Source: Polyangium jinanense
GTDB lineage: Bacteria; Myxococcota; Polyangia; Polyangiales; Polyangiaceae
Length of the DNA: 64,000 bases
Assembly (NCBI RefSeq): GCF_028435365.1
Contig: NZ_JAGTJJ010000002.1
Span: 496,001-560,000 of the forward strand
Reading direction: 5' to 3'
Shown here: in pieces, positions 26,435 to 34,957 of the stretch
Position numbering within the stretch: position 1 is the stretch's first letter
How the letters are laid out: each line of letters opens with the position of its first letter
Notes under the pieces: generated by a model
Told to the model about the DNA's origin: nothing
Database searches by the model: none
Seen by the model: the letters and a program-made list of their open reading frames with translations, nothing else
Translations under genes and position numbers: made by a program

Positions 26435-27189
26435 GGAGAAGGACGAAGCGCCTCACCGCCTCCGCGCTCGCCGCCGCGGCCTGCATGGCCGTTTCGCTCA
26501 CGGCCGCGGCGCAGCCCGATCCCTTCGCCGATTACGAGGCGATGAAGCGCGGACAGGCCCCGCCACCCCCGCCCGCAGCCTCGCTGCCCGCCGTCGTGCC
26601 GATCCCCTCGCCCGAGCCCGAGGTTTCCACCGCGCCGTGGAAATGGAGCTTCGGCGGGCGGAGCGCGTTCAGTTACACGGGCATCTCGAACGATACGCTC
26701 CTCGACCAGGACCAGAGCAATACGACGCTCTTCTTCCGGCTGACGCCCACCGTGGGTTTGACGGTGCACGAGCGGGTGCTCGTCTCGGCTTCGTTCGGCC
26801 TGCTCGGCAACAACCTCACGCGCGAGGACGGCAGCGATGCGACCGCGGTCGCGGGGCTCTTCGAGTTCACCGGCCATTACATGCTGCCCGTCACGCGGCG
26901 GCTCGTGTTCTTGCCGGGCCTCGGCATCGGGCCGTATTTCGGCTCGAACGACCGCACGCTCCGGCTCCCCGACGGGCGCAAGGTCGACGAGGCGTCGAGC
27001 ACGTTCGGCGTCGCGATGTCCGTGTATGGAATGTTCGGCTATCAGCTCTCGCCGACCCTCTCGGTGCGGACCGGCATCGCGCTCTACAGCCTCTTCCAGA
27101 CCGAGCGTGTCGAGAGCGCGGACAAGACCCTCGGGGCCTCGGCCGTGCACGTGGGGCTCCCGATCGAGCTTCATTTCCACGTCCTCTAA
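26431..27189 (+). CDS. outer-membrane beta-barrel-like protein
   Basis: 252 residues with a signal peptide (LTASALAAAACMAVSLTAAAQ) and a Pro-rich stretch (GQAPPPPPAASLP). From residue 70 on the sequence alternates polar and hydrophobic residues in about eight strand-like blocks (KWSFGGRSAFSYTG, TTLFFRLTPTVGLTVHERV, RRLVFLPGLGIGPYFGS, VHVGLPIELHFHVL), with the last residues hydrophobic, as in OmpA/OprF-like or DUF-type small barrels. It is translationally coupled to the OmpA lipoprotein upstream, which closes the envelope operon. After the stop, a short hairpin (27198-27213, CCTCGG with CCGAGG, loop of four C) may act as a weak terminator; no T-tract follows. Confidence 0.78.
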   Translation: MRRRTKRLTASALAAAACMAVSLTAAAQPDPFADYEAMKRGQAPPPPPAASLPAVVPIPSPEPEVSTAPWKWSFGGRSAFSYTGISNDTLLDQDQSNTTLFFRLTPTVGLTVHERVLVSASFGLLGNNLTREDGSDATAVAGLFEFTGHYMLPVTRRLVFLPGLGIGPYFGSNDRTLRLPDGRKVDEASSTFGVAMSVYGMFGYQLSPTLSVRTGIALYSLFQTERVESADKTLGASAVHVGLPIELHFHVL

Positions 27190-27231
27190 GGCCTTTACCT
27201 CGGCCCCCCGAGGCCGCTACCCTCGGCCGCG

Positions 27232-29883
27232 ATGGTCGATCCGATCCGCCTCGAAGCCGCTTCCAATCGCTTTCGCGCCTTCTTCGACGAGCTGCATCAC
27301 ATCTTCCTCGAGCGCGACGACCTGCTCCTCCAGCTCGCGCTCGCGCTGCTCTCGCGCGAGCACCTGCTCGTCACCGGCCCGCCGGGGACGGCGAAGAGCC
27401 AGCTCGCCTCCGCGGTCTTCGGGCGCATCCTCGACGAGGAGACGGGCGAGCCGAGCCTCTACGCGCGGCAGATCGGCGAGAGCACGGTCCAGACCGATCT
27501 CATCGGCCCCATCGATTTCAAGACGCTCATGGAGACGGGGCGCACCGAGCATTTCACCGACGAGGGGATGCTCGGCGCCGTCCACGCGTTTCTCGACGAG
27601 ATCTTCGACGGCCGCGACATGCTGCTCCGCTCCGCGCTGAACGTGCTGCACGAGCGCGAGGTGAAGCAAGGCGGGCAGGTGAAGCGCGGCCGCATCGAGT
27701 GCGCATTGATGACGACGAACCGGTACATCGCCGACGTGCTGGAGGGCTCGCGGGAGACGCTGCTCGCGTTCGTCGATCGTATCGCGTTCGTCTCGTTCGT
27801 CCCGCGCGGGTTCGCCGATCCGAATCAGCTCGGGCTCGTGCTGCGCCGGCATGTCGGGGGTTCGTCGCGGCCGCTGCTCGAATCCACGCTGAGCGTCCAG
27901 GACCTCGATGCTTTGCAGCACCTCGTCGACGAGGTCCACGTCTCCGATCCGGTATGCGACGGCCTCGCGGCGCTGCTCGAGCGCTTCGATCGCGAGCTCA
28001 ACGCCGCCGTGCGCGCCGATCCGGCGTTCGTCCCGACACGTTACATCTCCACGCGCACGGCCGTTCGCTCGGGCCGCGTGCTCCGGGCGGCCGTGGTCGC
28101 GGACCGCATCCTCCACAATCCCAAGCGCGCGCTCGAGGTCCTGCCGTCCGATTTCAAATGGCTGCGGCTGCACCTCTTGCTCTCGGGCCCCACACCCGAC
28201 CAGACCGAGGCGCTGATCACCCGCGAGAGTGATCCGAACGAGCGGCGGCAGCTCGGGATCGTGCGCACCGAGCGCTCGATCTTCGAATCATGCCTCGCCC
28301 AGATGCCGCCCATTCACGTAAAACCCCGGCCCACCGCGGTCGAGACGCCGAAACCCGATGCGGTAGCCGTGCCGGCGGCGGACGCGGGCAAAAAGAAGAA
28401 ACGCAAGTCGGAGCCGCCCCCGGCGCCCGAGGACAAACCTCGCGTGATGGTCGATCAGGCCATTGCCTCGGGCGATGCGACGCGCTTGCTCTCCGTCATG
28501 CGCGAGCTCGGGACGCAGGCGCGCGCGGGATCGATCGACGCGGCGCGCGCGAGTGCGCTCGTGAAGGACGCGACGGCGGCGCTCGCGGCGCTCGTCCTGC
28601 GTCGCGGGATCGATGCCGCCGCGGGCGGTGGGACCCGGCCGATCAGCGAGGTCGTGAGGGATCTGTCGCGTCTTGCGGCCGAGATCGAGGACGGGACGGC
28701 CGGGACGCGCGCGACGGCGCGCTGGCTGCGCGGACGCGCGCTCGTGATGGTCGACGAGGCCGCGGGGCACGCGGCGGGCGCTTCCTCGACGGATCTCGTC
28801 GCGTCGATCATCGACGATGGGACGGAGGCGCAAGGCAGGGCGCGCGCGCGGATCGAGGCGCTCGAAGCCTTGTACGAGCTCCGGCGCGATTTGCTCGGCC
28901 AGGGCGCGGTGCACGAGACCGGCGAGGAAAAAGCCTGGCAGCGCGCCGTGGCCGCGGCCGAGGACGACATCACGAACCTGCTCGACATCTCGCTGCGCAG
29001 CGTGGTCACGAACGCGCTGAAGAGCGCGCCTTCGCGCAGGCTCGCCGAAGTGCTCGCGGCGATCGCGCCCGAGCTCGATCGGCTCGACGCGATGGCCGCG
29101 CGCCTCGAACGCGTGCGCGGCGCGCCGTCGACGCTCAAAGCGAAGGTCACGGGCCCGCGCCTCGGCGCGTTGATCGAGGCGGTGTTCAAAGGCTTCGACG
29201 CGCGCGACCGGCCCGCGCTCGTGCGCGAGGTGGAGGCGCTCGTCGCCGTGCTCGGAAAGGCGGGGCTCGCGCGGGCGATCGCCGCCGAGGCGTTCCTCGG
29301 CTGGGCGGCGGAGGCGCTCCTCCGCGGGGACGTGGCGCCGAATGTCGGCGAGGGACAAACCCACGATTACGACGGATATCGCCGCCTTCGCGCGGCCGAG
29401 CAGCGCGTGTCCTCGGCGTACACGCTCGCCGAGATCGCGCTCGTCGTCGCGCCCGAAGGCGTGCGGGATGCGCCCTCGCCCGCGGAGGCGGCCGCGGCGA
29501 TCGCGACGGCGTGCGGGAAGCTGCCGGAGGTGGTGCGCGGTCGCGTCGTCGCCGGGGATCTCGCGCGGATCGGGCGGGCGCTCGACTACCTCGAACGGTT
29601 CTGGCGGGACGTCGAAGAACACGCGGGCGACGCGGGAGCGCGCTTGCGTGAAATCGTGGAATCGAGATTCTTCGATCTCCTGTGGGACGAGGGGGCGCTC
29701 ACGCGGTTTGCCCTCGAGGCACGCAATGTCGCCGAGGTGTTCCCGGCGCACGCGGCCGAGGTTGATGCCGTGCGCCAGCGCATCGATGCCCTCGACGGGC
29801 GGACACGCACCGCCATGACCGAGCTCTTCCGGCGGCGCGCGGATGCCGCGTGGGCACAAGTGCTGCGCGTCGAGAACACATGA
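27232..29883 (+). CDS. MoxR-family AAA+ ATPase with long C-terminal helical region
   Basis: 883 residues, much longer than plain MoxR (about 330). The N-terminal AAA+ core (1-330) has Walker A GPPGTAKS at 49-56, Walker B FLDEIFD near 122, sensor 1 MTTNR near 163 and the RavA/MoxR-like loop QTDLIGPIDFKTLMETGRTEHF. From about 370 there is a Lys-rich patch (AGKKKKRKSEPPPAPE) and then about 480 residues of Ala/Arg/Glu-rich helices with no recognised motif, probably the partner-binding part. The stop overlaps the start of the VWA gene (ATGA, 29880-29883). MoxR-VWA pairs act as chaperone-like machines for metal insertion or complex maturation; here the T6SS tip genes follow 80 bases after the VWA gene, so that a link to secretion is possible but unproven. 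Confidence 0.86.
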   Translation: MVDPIRLEAASNRFRAFFDELHHIFLERDDLLLQLALALLSREHLLVTGPPGTAKSQLASAVFGRILDEETGEPSLYARQIGESTVQTDLIGPIDFKTLMETGRTEHFTDEGMLGAVHAFLDEIFDGRDMLLRSALNVLHEREVKQGGQVKRGRIECALMTTNRYIADVLEGSRETLLAFVDRIAFVSFVPRGFADPNQLGLVLRRHVGGSSRPLLESTLSVQDLDALQHLVDEVHVSDPVCDGLAALLERFDRELNAAVRADPAFVPTRYISTRTAVRSGRVLRAAVVADRILHNPKRALEVLPSDFKWLRLHLLLSGPTPDQTEALITRESDPNERRQLGIVRTERSIFESCLAQMPPIHVKPRPTAVETPKPDAVAVPAADAGKKKKRKSEPPPAPEDKPRVMVDQAIASGDATRLLSVMRELGTQARAGSIDAARASALVKDATAALAALVLRRGIDAAAGGGTRPISEVVRDLSRLAAEIEDGTAGTRATARWLRGRALVMVDEAAGHAAGASSTDLVASIIDDGTEAQGRARARIEALEALYELRRDLLGQGAVHETGEEKAWQRAVAAAEDDITNLLDISLRSVVTNALKSAPSRRLAEVLAAIAPELDRLDAMAARLERVRGAPSTLKAKVTGPRLGALIEAVFKGFDARDRPALVREVEALVAVLGKAGLARAIAAEAFLGWAAEALLRGDVAPNVGEGQTHDYDGYRRLRAAEQRVSSAYTLAEIALVVAPEGVRDAPSPAEAAAAIATACGKLPEVVRGRVVAGDLARIGRALDYLERFWRDVEEHAGDAGARLREIVESRFFDLLWDEGALTRFALEARNVAEVFPAHAAEVDAVRQRIDALDGRTRTAMTELFRRRADAAWAQVLRVENT

Positions 29884-32468
29884 GGGACGAAGAGCTCTCC
29901 TCGCTCGGCGAACGTATCGAGCAGCTCACGGCGCGGCCGCACGACGTGCGCGCCCCGCTCGTGCGTATCGCGCGGCCGCTCCTGCGGGCGCTCGGTTATC
30001 GTCCGGCGCTGCGCACGGCCCGCGTCACGGCGCTGCTCGATGCGCTGCGCGCGCCCGGGGGCAAACCCGTGCCCGAGGCGCTGCTCACGGGCGCCGTGCG
30101 CGAGCTCGAAGACAACGTGATCGCGCTCGAACGAACGCTCGTGGTCCATGGACGGGTGCCGCTCGCGCACGCCGCGTGGGTGCGTCGGCTCTACGAGGTC
30201 ACGGTGCGGGCCGCGCGCGCCGCGAGGGATCAGAAAAACGAGGCCGCGCGTCGCGTCGCGGCCGCGATCGATCCGGTGCGGATCGCGCCGCCGCTCGCGA
30301 TCACGCCCGGCGAAACGAGCGGGAAGGACAAACCGCAGAAGAAGGCTGGCAAAGACGAGCCTGCCGCGGACGTGCCGGAGACCTCCGAGGCGACCGAGAC
30401 CTTTCTGGACAAACCCCTCTCGCCGGAGGAGGAGCGCCTCGTCGAGGTCGAGCTGCTCGCGATCGATCACCTGCTCGACGCGGCGCGGGGGGAGACGGAG
30501 TTTCTCTCGCGCAAACGCCGCTTGCTCGAATCCGCGCGCAAGCTCCTGCTCGACGCGTCCGCGGCGCTGCCGCTCGGCAAGGAGGGCGTGGAGGTGCGCA
30601 GGCGCCACCTCGCCATGGAGATCGCGCGGATCGATCGACTCGAAGCCGCGGGGCTCTCGCCACACCGCGGGCTCTTGCATCAGGCGAAGGACGCCCTCGC
30701 GCGGGGCGAACGGCAAAGGCTCCACGCCGCGCTCGTCGCGCTCGACGGCGTCTCGCTCGCGGCCGGCGACGAGGGGCTTTCCGCCGCGACCTCCCGCGCG
30801 CGCCAGAAGCTCGGCGAAGGTGAGGGCGAGGATCCCGAGGCCGACCAACTCCGCAGCTTGCGCCGATCGAGCGAGGAGATGTTCGGCGGCGCGGCGATGG
30901 CCGCGATCGCGGAAGGGTACGTCAAGGCGCGCAAAGCGCAGACGAAGCCGTCCAAGGGCGAGAGCGACGAAGACAAAAAATACCGCCTGCTCGCGTTGCA
31001 ATGGCTCGCGCCCGAGAACGAGGCCGAGACGCACGCGGCGCTTTGCGCGATCGACGGCACGGTCGACGTCGGCGTTCCGCTCGCGCCCGTGCGCGTGGCC
31101 GAGGTCGAGACACGCGTGCGCATCGTCCGACACCCGACTCCGGATCTGTTGCTCATGCCCGCGCGCGACGTGCTCGACATCCCGCACGCGGTCATCGAGG
31201 ATCCACGCACGGTCCTGCTCGCGCTCGCGGAGGGGCGGCTGCTCGCGCGGCGCTACGTCGAGCAGGAGGTCAAGAAGCGGACGCGGACGCGTCTCGTGGG
31301 CGAGGCGCGCATCTACGTGCTCGACGGGTCGAGCTCGATGCTCGAAGACGGCAAGAAGGGCGCGCGGGCGCGGGTGCGGGACGCGATTCTGCTCGCGGAG
31401 CTCGGCATGCTGGTGAAGCGCTTCGCCGAGGGGGATCGGTCGACGCGCCTCACCCTGCATTATCGATATTTCACCAAGAAGATCGGGCCGATTTCGCGGA
31501 TCAGCAAGGGCAAGGAAGCGATCGCGGCGATGGCCGACGTCGTCGGGACGGTGCGCAAGGGCGGCACGGACATCGAGAATGCGCTGTTGTCGAGCTTCGA
31601 GCAGATCCGGGCGGCGAAGGACGAGGACCCGGATCTCGCACGGGCGCAGATCGTGCTCGTGACCGACGGCGACGCCGTGGTGCGCGAGGACGTGATCCAG
31701 GCCGCGCGGGAGAAGGTCGGGGACGTGCCAATTGCCGTGAGCGTGGTCGCGCTCGGGGAGGAGAACGAGGCGCTGCGGGCGCTGGTTGCGCGGCAGCGGG
31801 CGCGTGGGGAGCGGGCATTTTATCATTTCCTCGACGACGACGCGCTCGTCGAGATCTGCGAGGGCAAGCTCTTCACGGGGCCGAAGATCCACGTGGAGGG
31901 ACCGCCGGACGAAGAGAACCTTTCGGTCGAGGCGCGGGCGGCGCGGCTCCGCGCCGAGCTCGGCGGGCTCGTGGACGAGCTCGGCGCGCTCGCCGAGAAA
32001 CGAAGCATCGCGGCGATCGAAGCGATGGCGGCCGAGGCGGATGCGAACGCGGAGGCATCCCGCGCGGAGGCGGCGCTCGGGGTCCCGGCGGACACGGCGG
32101 CGAAGGGGGAAGGATCAAAGGCGCTGCGCGAGGCCATCGAAAAGGATCGGCGTGCGCTCGAAGCACGCTTCCTGCGGTGGTTTCCAGCGCCGGCGGCGGA
32201 AGATGGCAAGAATCCACACGCGGGCCGTTCGTCCGATTGCGAGGCCGTGATCGTCGTCCTCTCGACGATCGCCGAGGTGGTGGCCGATTTCGGTGGATCG
32301 GATCTCTCGCGGCGGGCCGAAGCGATCGATTTGCTGGAGCGGCTCCTGCCCGACGCGATGCTCACGCCGGCGCGGTGGTTCGCGGTGATGCGGGACGAGG
32401 CAGGCGCGGCTCGAGATGCGATGCGGACCGTACACGCGGCCGTGACGGGGCCGCGGAGCGTGATCTAG
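29880..32468 (+). CDS. VWA-domain protein paired with MoxR ATPase
   Basis: 862 residues; the ATG at 29880 overlaps the MoxR stop, so translation is coupled. A helical N-terminal half (about 1-440) with a Lys/Glu-rich linker near 145-175 precedes the VWA domain (about 470-650). The MIDAS residues are present: DGSSSM in RIYVLDGSSSM near 480, Thr in RKGGTDIENAL near 564, and Asp in VLVTDGDAVV near 595. A metal-bound, ligand-binding state is therefore possible. The last 200 residues are helical and acidic. No signal peptide or membrane segment. By analogy to MoxR-VWA and RavA-ViaA systems, the VWA protein should recognise the client and the ATPase remodel it. The client is not identified by sequence. 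Confidence 0.86.
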   Translation: MRDEELSSLGERIEQLTARPHDVRAPLVRIARPLLRALGYRPALRTARVTALLDALRAPGGKPVPEALLTGAVRELEDNVIALERTLVVHGRVPLAHAAWVRRLYEVTVRAARAARDQKNEAARRVAAAIDPVRIAPPLAITPGETSGKDKPQKKAGKDEPAADVPETSEATETFLDKPLSPEEERLVEVELLAIDHLLDAARGETEFLSRKRRLLESARKLLLDASAALPLGKEGVEVRRRHLAMEIARIDRLEAAGLSPHRGLLHQAKDALARGERQRLHAALVALDGVSLAAGDEGLSAATSRARQKLGEGEGEDPEADQLRSLRRSSEEMFGGAAMAAIAEGYVKARKAQTKPSKGESDEDKKYRLLALQWLAPENEAETHAALCAIDGTVDVGVPLAPVRVAEVETRVRIVRHPTPDLLLMPARDVLDIPHAVIEDPRTVLLALAEGRLLARRYVEQEVKKRTRTRLVGEARIYVLDGSSSMLEDGKKGARARVRDAILLAELGMLVKRFAEGDRSTRLTLHYRYFTKKIGPISRISKGKEAIAAMADVVGTVRKGGTDIENALLSSFEQIRAAKDEDPDLARAQIVLVTDGDAVVREDVIQAAREKVGDVPIAVSVVALGEENEALRALVARQRARGERAFYHFLDDDALVEICEGKLFTGPKIHVEGPPDEENLSVEARAARLRAELGGLVDELGALAEKRSIAAIEAMAAEADANAEASRAEAALGVPADTAAKGEGSKALREAIEKDRRALEARFLRWFPAPAAEDGKNPHAGRSSDCEAVIVVLSTIAEVVADFGGSDLSRRAEAIDLLERLLPDAMLTPARWFAVMRDEAGAARDAMRTVHAAVTGPRSVI

Positions 32469-32548
32469 CGTGATCTAGCGGGGTTGCCGCGCTGCGGGTT
32501 TTCCCTTCTCACGCGGCTCGACCGTGATCTATCCTCCCATCCAAGCCT

Positions 32549-34957
32549 ATGGCGGACCTGATCACCCTTGAATCGAGCGCACTTCCCGAGAACAGTCGCG
32601 TCGCCACGTTTCGAGGCGTGGAGGGCATCTCGCGGCCCTACGAGTTCGAGGTCATGGTCGTGGTCGAGGAGGCCGACGGAGAGGAAATCGACCTCGCGGA
32701 CGGCATCGGCGGCAAGGCACGGCTCGTGATCGATCGCGCCGACGACAAGCTGCCGCCCTTCATCATCGCGGGGATCCTCGGCAGCCTCGAGCACCTGCAC
32801 AGCTTCGGCGGTCGATCGCTCGTCCGCGCTGTGATCGTGCCGCGCCTCTGGACCCTCGGGCTCTCGCGTCACTCGCGCAACTTCACGAAGAAGAGCGTGC
32901 CCGAGATCATTCAGGCGATCCTCGAGGACAATGGCTTCACCTCGGACGATTTCGAGATCCGGCTTTCGGGGTACGGCAAGGAAGAGCACGTCTGCCAGTA
33001 TCACGAGAGCGATCTCGCGTTCATCTCGCGGTGGATGGAGCGCGATGGCATTTATTATTATTTCGAGCACTCGGAGAACGGCGAGAAGCTCATCATCTGC
33101 GACACGGAAGGCTACCCCGCGGAGCCGCTCGGCGCGCCGGTGCGGTATTTCCCGCAGACGGGCATGGATCGCAGCGCGGGCCCCTCGTTCCGCACGTTCC
33201 GGGCGCGCCACACCTCGCTGCCGGCCGTGGTCAAGCTGAAGGATTACGATTACGCCAAGCCGAACCTCGACGTGTCGGGTCAGGCGAACGTCTCGCAGCA
33301 CGGCACGGCGGAGGTGACGGTCTACGGCGCTCGATTCTTCTCGCCGAGCGACGGCAAGCGGCTCGCGCAGATCCGCGCCGAGGAGATGCTCGCCCGCGAG
33401 GTCGTCTTCCGGGCGACGGGCACGCGCTCGCATCTGCGGAGCGGCCATACCTTCGAGCTCGACGAGCACCCGAAGCCCTCGTTCAACAAGAAGTTTTTGG
33501 CCATCGAGGTGCACCATTACGGGAACCAGGCCGCCGGGCATACCCAGTGGAAAGAGCTCATGGAGCTCGACCACGAGGAGGTGTACTTCGTCGAGGTCGA
33601 CGCGATCCCCGCCGACGTGCAGTTCCGGCCCGAATGCCGCACGCCGTGGCCGCGCATCTTCGGCGCGGAGAACGGCATCGTCGACGGCTCGGCCGACAGC
33701 GAGTACGCGCAGATCGACGATCAGGGCCGTTACCTCGTCAAGTTCAAGTACGACGAGAGCAACCTGAAGCAGGGCAATGCCTCGACGTACGTGCGCATGA
33801 TGCAGCCGCACGGTGGCGGCATCGAGGGCTTCCATTTCCCGCTGCGCAAAGGGACCGAGGTGGTGTTCACGTTCCTCGGCGGCGACCCAGATCGCCCGGT
33901 GATCACCGGCGTCGTGCCGAACGCGCTCACGCCGAGCCCGGTGACGAGCGGCAACCATACGAAAAACGTCATTCAAACGGGCGGCAGGAACCGGCTCGAG
34001 CTCGAGGACCTCGCCGGGCAGCAGCGAATCACGTTGTCGACGCCGTATTCGAACTCGTACGTTCGCATGGGCTCGCCGAACGAGGAGCACGAGCTCATCG
34101 TGAAGACGGACGACAATACGTTGCTCCACGCTGGCAAGGATTACGACCAGACCGTGGGCATGAACGGCGGCGGGAGCTGGACCGTCGACGTGTGCGACCA
34201 CTGGAAGTCGACGATCGGCGGCGGGATGGTCCTCGGCGTGGGCGTCTCGGTGGGCGACGATCCGGCAGATGGCTGCATCAAGATCGTGGCGAACAGCCAC
34301 ATCAACGTGCAGACCCTCGGCGGGAAGTACCAGCTCGACGTGGACACCGGCAACTGGATCACGAACGTGCCTGCGGGGTCGATGACCACGACGACGAAGG
34401 GCGATTACACGGTCACGGTCACGTCGAACAACACGAAGTTCGACACGACGGGCAAGACCGAGATCCTGAGCAAGGGATTGGTCAAGGTCGAGTCGAGCGG
34501 CTCGACGATGGACCTCCTGAGCAAGGGGAACATGACGATGAAATCGTCCAGCGGCAATGTCGTGATCGACGCGACGGCCGGGCGCATGGACGTCACCGCG
34601 AAGTCGGAAATCCTGATCAAGGCCCCGAAGGTCGAGACGAAGAGCACGTCCGAAATCCACGAGATCCTCGGCCAGGAGATGACCGTCAAGGGCTCCCAGT
34701 TCGAGACGTACATCGGCATCAAGAACGAGAACGTTCTCGGGCTCAAGATGGAGGGCCTCGTGGGCGGCAAGATCGAGGGGATCCTCGCCGCGGAGATCCG
34801 GTTCGGCGCGACGCTTTCGCTCGTGGATCGCGTCGCCGAGTTCGAGCTCAAGAAGGGCAAGATCGTGAAGAAAGAGGCCGAGCTCGGTTCGGTGAGCATC
34901 ACGCTCATCCAGCAGAGCGTGACCATCACCCAGGTCGGCATTTTCATGCTCGCATGA
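32549..34957 (+). CDS. vgrG: type VI secretion tip protein VgrG (TssI)
   Basis: 802 residues, somewhat longer than a plain VgrG (about 650-700). The N-terminal phage gp27/gp44-like part is clear: LITLESSALPENSRVATFRG, RPYEFEVMVV, RSLVRAVIVPRLWTLGLSRHSRNF, VPEIIQAILEDNGF, CQYHESDLAFISRWMERDGIYYYFEH. The gp5-like OB segment follows (about 370-450: DDQGRYLVKFKYD, ASTYVRMMQPHGGG, GTEVVFTFLGGDPDRPVITGVV). The C-terminal part is a beta-helix with short repeats (GDYTVTVTSNNTKFDTTGKTEIL). The extra 100 residues at the end carry no enzyme motif. The gene starts a cassette: its stop overlaps the start of the DUF2169 gene (ATGA at 34954-34957). It forms the puncturing spike tip that carries effectors and PAAR proteins. 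Confidence 0.93.
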   Translation: MADLITLESSALPENSRVATFRGVEGISRPYEFEVMVVVEEADGEEIDLADGIGGKARLVIDRADDKLPPFIIAGILGSLEHLHSFGGRSLVRAVIVPRLWTLGLSRHSRNFTKKSVPEIIQAILEDNGFTSDDFEIRLSGYGKEEHVCQYHESDLAFISRWMERDGIYYYFEHSENGEKLIICDTEGYPAEPLGAPVRYFPQTGMDRSAGPSFRTFRARHTSLPAVVKLKDYDYAKPNLDVSGQANVSQHGTAEVTVYGARFFSPSDGKRLAQIRAEEMLAREVVFRATGTRSHLRSGHTFELDEHPKPSFNKKFLAIEVHHYGNQAAGHTQWKELMELDHEEVYFVEVDAIPADVQFRPECRTPWPRIFGAENGIVDGSADSEYAQIDDQGRYLVKFKYDESNLKQGNASTYVRMMQPHGGGIEGFHFPLRKGTEVVFTFLGGDPDRPVITGVVPNALTPSPVTSGNHTKNVIQTGGRNRLELEDLAGQQRITLSTPYSNSYVRMGSPNEEHELIVKTDDNTLLHAGKDYDQTVGMNGGGSWTVDVCDHWKSTIGGGMVLGVGVSVGDDPADGCIKIVANSHINVQTLGGKYQLDVDTGNWITNVPAGSMTTTTKGDYTVTVTSNNTKFDTTGKTEILSKGLVKVESSGSTMDLLSKGNMTMKSSSGNVVIDATAGRMDVTAKSEILIKAPKVETKSTSEIHEILGQEMTVKGSQFETYIGIKNENVLGLKMEGLVGGKIEGILAAEIRFGATLSLVDRVAEFELKKGKIVKKEAELGSVSITLIQQSVTITQVGIFMLA

